Below, in pieces: positions 62,300-64,000 of a DNA stretch of 64,000 nucleotides. Location of the stretch: NCBI RefSeq assembly GCF_004123845.1, contig NZ_NBDP01000042.1, forward strand, positions 124,001-188,000, in the 5' to 3' direction. Under the pieces are notes generated by a model. It did not search any database, was not told the origin of the DNA, and saw nothing but the letters and a program-made list of their open reading frames with translations. Each line of letters opens with the position of its first letter. Position 1 is the first letter of the stretch. This DNA comes from Allobosea sp. Tri-44. Its GTDB lineage: Bacteria; Pseudomonadota; Alphaproteobacteria; Rhizobiales; Beijerinckiaceae. A program made the translations under genes and the position numbers.

Positions 62300-63436
62300 A
62301 TGCCTTTCAACCCGAATACCGGAGAGAAATCCCTGGGCGCGTTCATCCGCGTGGCCATCGTGGGGACGGCGCTCGCCTTCGCCTCGACCACCGCCATGGC
62401 GCAGGAAACGATCAAGCTCGGCTTCATCGGCCCGCTGAGCGGCGGCAACGCCCAGCAGGGCCTGTCGGCCCGCAACGGCTTCCAGCTCGCCATCGACCAG
62501 GCCAACGCGTCGGGCCTGCCGTTCAAGATCGAGCCGGTCATTCTCGATGACGCCGCCAACCCGCAGACCGGTGTCGCGGCCGCGATCAAGCTGACAAACG
62601 ACCCGCAGGTCATCGCGGCGGCGGGCCACTGGAACAGCGGCGTTGCCCTGGCGACGATCCCGGTGTTCCAGCGTGCGGGCGTGCCCTTCATCGTCTGGGG
62701 TGCGATCTCGCCGAAGATCACCGAGCGCAACAATCCGATGGTCTCGCGCGTCGCGACGACGCTGGTGAACACCAATGAGCCGCTGGCCAAATGGGCGGCG
62801 GAGAAGGTCGGCAAGAAGATCGCGATCGTCTCCGATACGAGCGATTACGGCGCGGCCAACACCCAGAACTTCGAGAAGTTCTACAAGGCGGCCGGCGGCA
62901 GCATCATCGCCACCGAGGCTGCTCCCGTCGGCACCACCGACTTCCGCGCGCTGCTGACGAAGATCAAGGCTGCGTCCCCCGATGCGATCTATTTCGGCGG
63001 CGTCGTGACCGAAGCCGGGCTGGTGCGCCAGCAGATGGTCGAGCTCGGCATGAAGCAGCCGATGATCGGCGTCGACGGCTTCCACGATCCGGCCTTCATC
63101 AAGATCGCCGCCGCTGCTGCCGAGGGCACGGTCGTCGGCATCGCCAAGGAGAAGGACAATCCGCAGGTCGCGAAGCTCAGGGACGACTATGCAGCCGCCA
63201 AGTTCGCCGAGCCGTCGACGACCTACACCAAGAACGCCTACGACACGGCGAACATCCTGATCGCGGCGATCAGGAAGGCCGGCACCAAGGACAAGGTCGC
63301 GATCGCCAAGGCCATTCGCGAAACCCAGCATGACGGCGCGTTGGGCCACACCAGCTTCGACGAGAACGGCCAGACCAAGCTGCCGGTCGAACTCGAACTG
63401 CGCACGGTGAAGAACGGCGCCTGGGCGGCCTACTGA
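62300..63436 (+). CDS. livK: Branched-chain-type amino acid ABC transporter substrate-binding protein
   Basis: A 378-residue periplasmic binding protein. The signal peptide is about residues 1-34 (AFIRVAIVGTALAFASTTAM then AQ), and the mature part begins ETIKLGFIGPLSGGNAQQGL, the Leu/Ile/Val-binding-like start. KIAIVSDTSDYGAANTQNFE and TDFRALLTKIKAASPDAIYF are usual type I signatures. AmiC-type relatives bind amides, aromatic acids or urea, so the ligand is uncertain. It is divergent from livHMGF, which it serves. Confidence 0.92.
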   Translation: MPFNPNTGEKSLGAFIRVAIVGTALAFASTTAMAQETIKLGFIGPLSGGNAQQGLSARNGFQLAIDQANASGLPFKIEPVILDDAANPQTGVAAAIKLTNDPQVIAAAGHWNSGVALATIPVFQRAGVPFIVWGAISPKITERNNPMVSRVATTLVNTNEPLAKWAAEKVGKKIAIVSDTSDYGAANTQNFEKFYKAAGGSIIATEAAPVGTTDFRALLTKIKAASPDAIYFGGVVTEAGLVRQQMVELGMKQPMIGVDGFHDPAFIKIAAAAAEGTVVGIAKEKDNPQVAKLRDDYAAAKFAEPSTTYTKNAYDTANILIAAIRKAGTKDKVAIAKAIRETQHDGALGHTSFDENGQTKLPVELELRTVKNGAWAAY

Positions 63437-63492
63437 TCGCCATCAGCAGCAAGGCATGGCTGCGCCGGATGAGCGGAGCCGGTCTCATAGCG

Positions 63493-63513
63493 GGCTCGCA
63501 GACAATGCGAGCC
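63493..63513 (+). terminator. Hairpin after livK
   Basis: GGCTCGCA, loop GACAA, TGCGAGCC: a perfect 8-bp stem 56 nt after the stop, followed by only a short T-rich stretch, so intrinsic termination is possible but not certain. Confidence 0.55.
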
Positions 63514-63576
63514 TGCTTTGACTGCTTTTCAATGCGCTTGCCTCAATACGATTGCGAGCGGCCCCGACCAGACATT

Positions 63577-63762
63577 TCAAAGAGTCGCCGCGGGGCCAGT
63601 CCAACCCGTTCGCCTTGACGGTCGAGGTGATGCCGGAATCGTGCCTGCAGGAGGCTCCTCGGGCGGCCGGCGGCTCGCGACGGTCACGTCGATGTTTTTA
63701 CGGGCGAAGGCTTGGGCGAGGGCCTGGCCAATCTTACCGAATCCTACAATCGCATAGCTCAT
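63577..63762 (-). pseudogene. Truncated NAD(P)-binding reductase
   Basis: MSYAIVGFGKIGQALAQAFA and RKNIDVTVASRRPPE form the start of an F420-dependent-NADP-oxidoreductase-like Rossmann fold with GxGxxG. After about 35 residues the sequence becomes Pro/Arg-rich and stops at residue 61, where homologues continue for about 150 residues. No later part of the domain is visible in any frame, so this is a 3'-deleted gene. Confidence 0.65.
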
Positions 63763-64000
63763 AATACGTTTCCGATCCGTGTTGATATTGCTTCCCCGGC
63801 CTTCAACGACGCTGGGTGTTCGTTCCGCTGTGTGGCGACCTTCGCGTAGACGTCCCGTCGTGAACGACTTCCACGCGGCGGGCGGGCCGTTCAGCGCGGA
63901 AGTCGTTGCACCATGGACACGCTGGTTGCCGCCGATCGGCCACTTGCCGCGATCCGGCGCGATTTTCCAGCCCATTCACGAAGCTCGAATCGTCCGAGGC
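63763..64000. other. Upstream region of the truncated reductase, with inverted repeat
   Basis: No supported gene up to the window end. AACGACTTCC (63863-63872) and GGAAGTCGTT (63898-63907) form a perfect 10-bp inverted repeat around a 25-nt G/C-rich loop. It may be an operator or a short mobile-element end. Confidence 0.45.

Overview
The window comes from the chromosome of a GC-rich alphaproteobacterium, most likely of the order Hyphomicrobiales (Rhizobiales). The evidence is a DnaG primase without the usual zinc ligands, a carA / yqeY-like / dnaG / rpoD neighbourhood, an mbfA iron exporter with an Irr-type box, a CtrA-type site (TTAA-N7-TTAA) before a chemoreceptor gene, and dispersed CCCTCTCC-type palindromes. 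A Bosea-like genus is my guess; no rRNA is present to test it.

Layout. 1-5.1 kb: methyltransferase fragment, cyclopropane fatty acid synthase, inositol-monophosphatase-family enzyme, GNAT enzyme, cold-shock protein with terminator, and a VOC-cupin pair facing a MarR regulator across a cluster of ATCTT/AAGAT palindromes. 5.7-7.0 kb: an IS110-family insertion sequence between two inverted copies of a palindromic repeat, with 250 nt of non-coding DNA in the position expected for a bridge RNA. 7-11.1 kb: EamA exporter, LysR regulator, and a fusion of a six-repeat propeller to a PI-PLC-like domain. 11-20 kb: housekeeping block (prephenate dehydrogenase, carA, YqeY-like protein, dnaG, rpoD) interrupted by a BrnT/BrnA toxin-antitoxin pair. 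20-31.7 kb: small transporters, regulators and enzymes, including a TetR operator, a PAS-EAL protein, and two complementary relics of a duplicated AraC-VOC cassette. 32-35.6 kb: chemoreceptor and mbfA. 35.6-36.7 kb: a CAU tRNA followed by a broken integrase and other debris, which is the scar of an old integrative element.

36.7-43.9 kb is a compact sugar-utilisation operon: binding protein, two permeases, an unassigned alpha/alpha-toroid-like protein and a GH2 glycosidase. It diverges from a LacI regulator across a perfect 18-bp operator and carries no ATPase of its own. 45-63.4 kb is a large catabolic region in two arms. The first arm has a polar amino acid ABC transporter, an SDR-fold protein without the catalytic Tyr/Lys, an enolase-superfamily enzyme, a DadA-like flavoenzyme, a ThDP enzyme, a flavin monooxygenase, RidA and DUF1028. 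The second has LysR, an ArgE-like deacylase and a complete Liv-type ABC transporter. A plausible reading is uptake, epimerisation, oxidation, imine hydrolysis and decarboxylation of an unknown amino-acid-like compound. A 262-bp MITE-like element sits exactly between the RidA and DUF1028 genes and supplies the latter's apparent ribosome binding site.

Decay is frequent: a frameshifted LysR gene at 44-45 kb, an interrupted remnant at 53 kb and a truncated NAD-binding reductase at 63.7 kb. No CRISPR array, rRNA, prophage or plasmid origin was seen.
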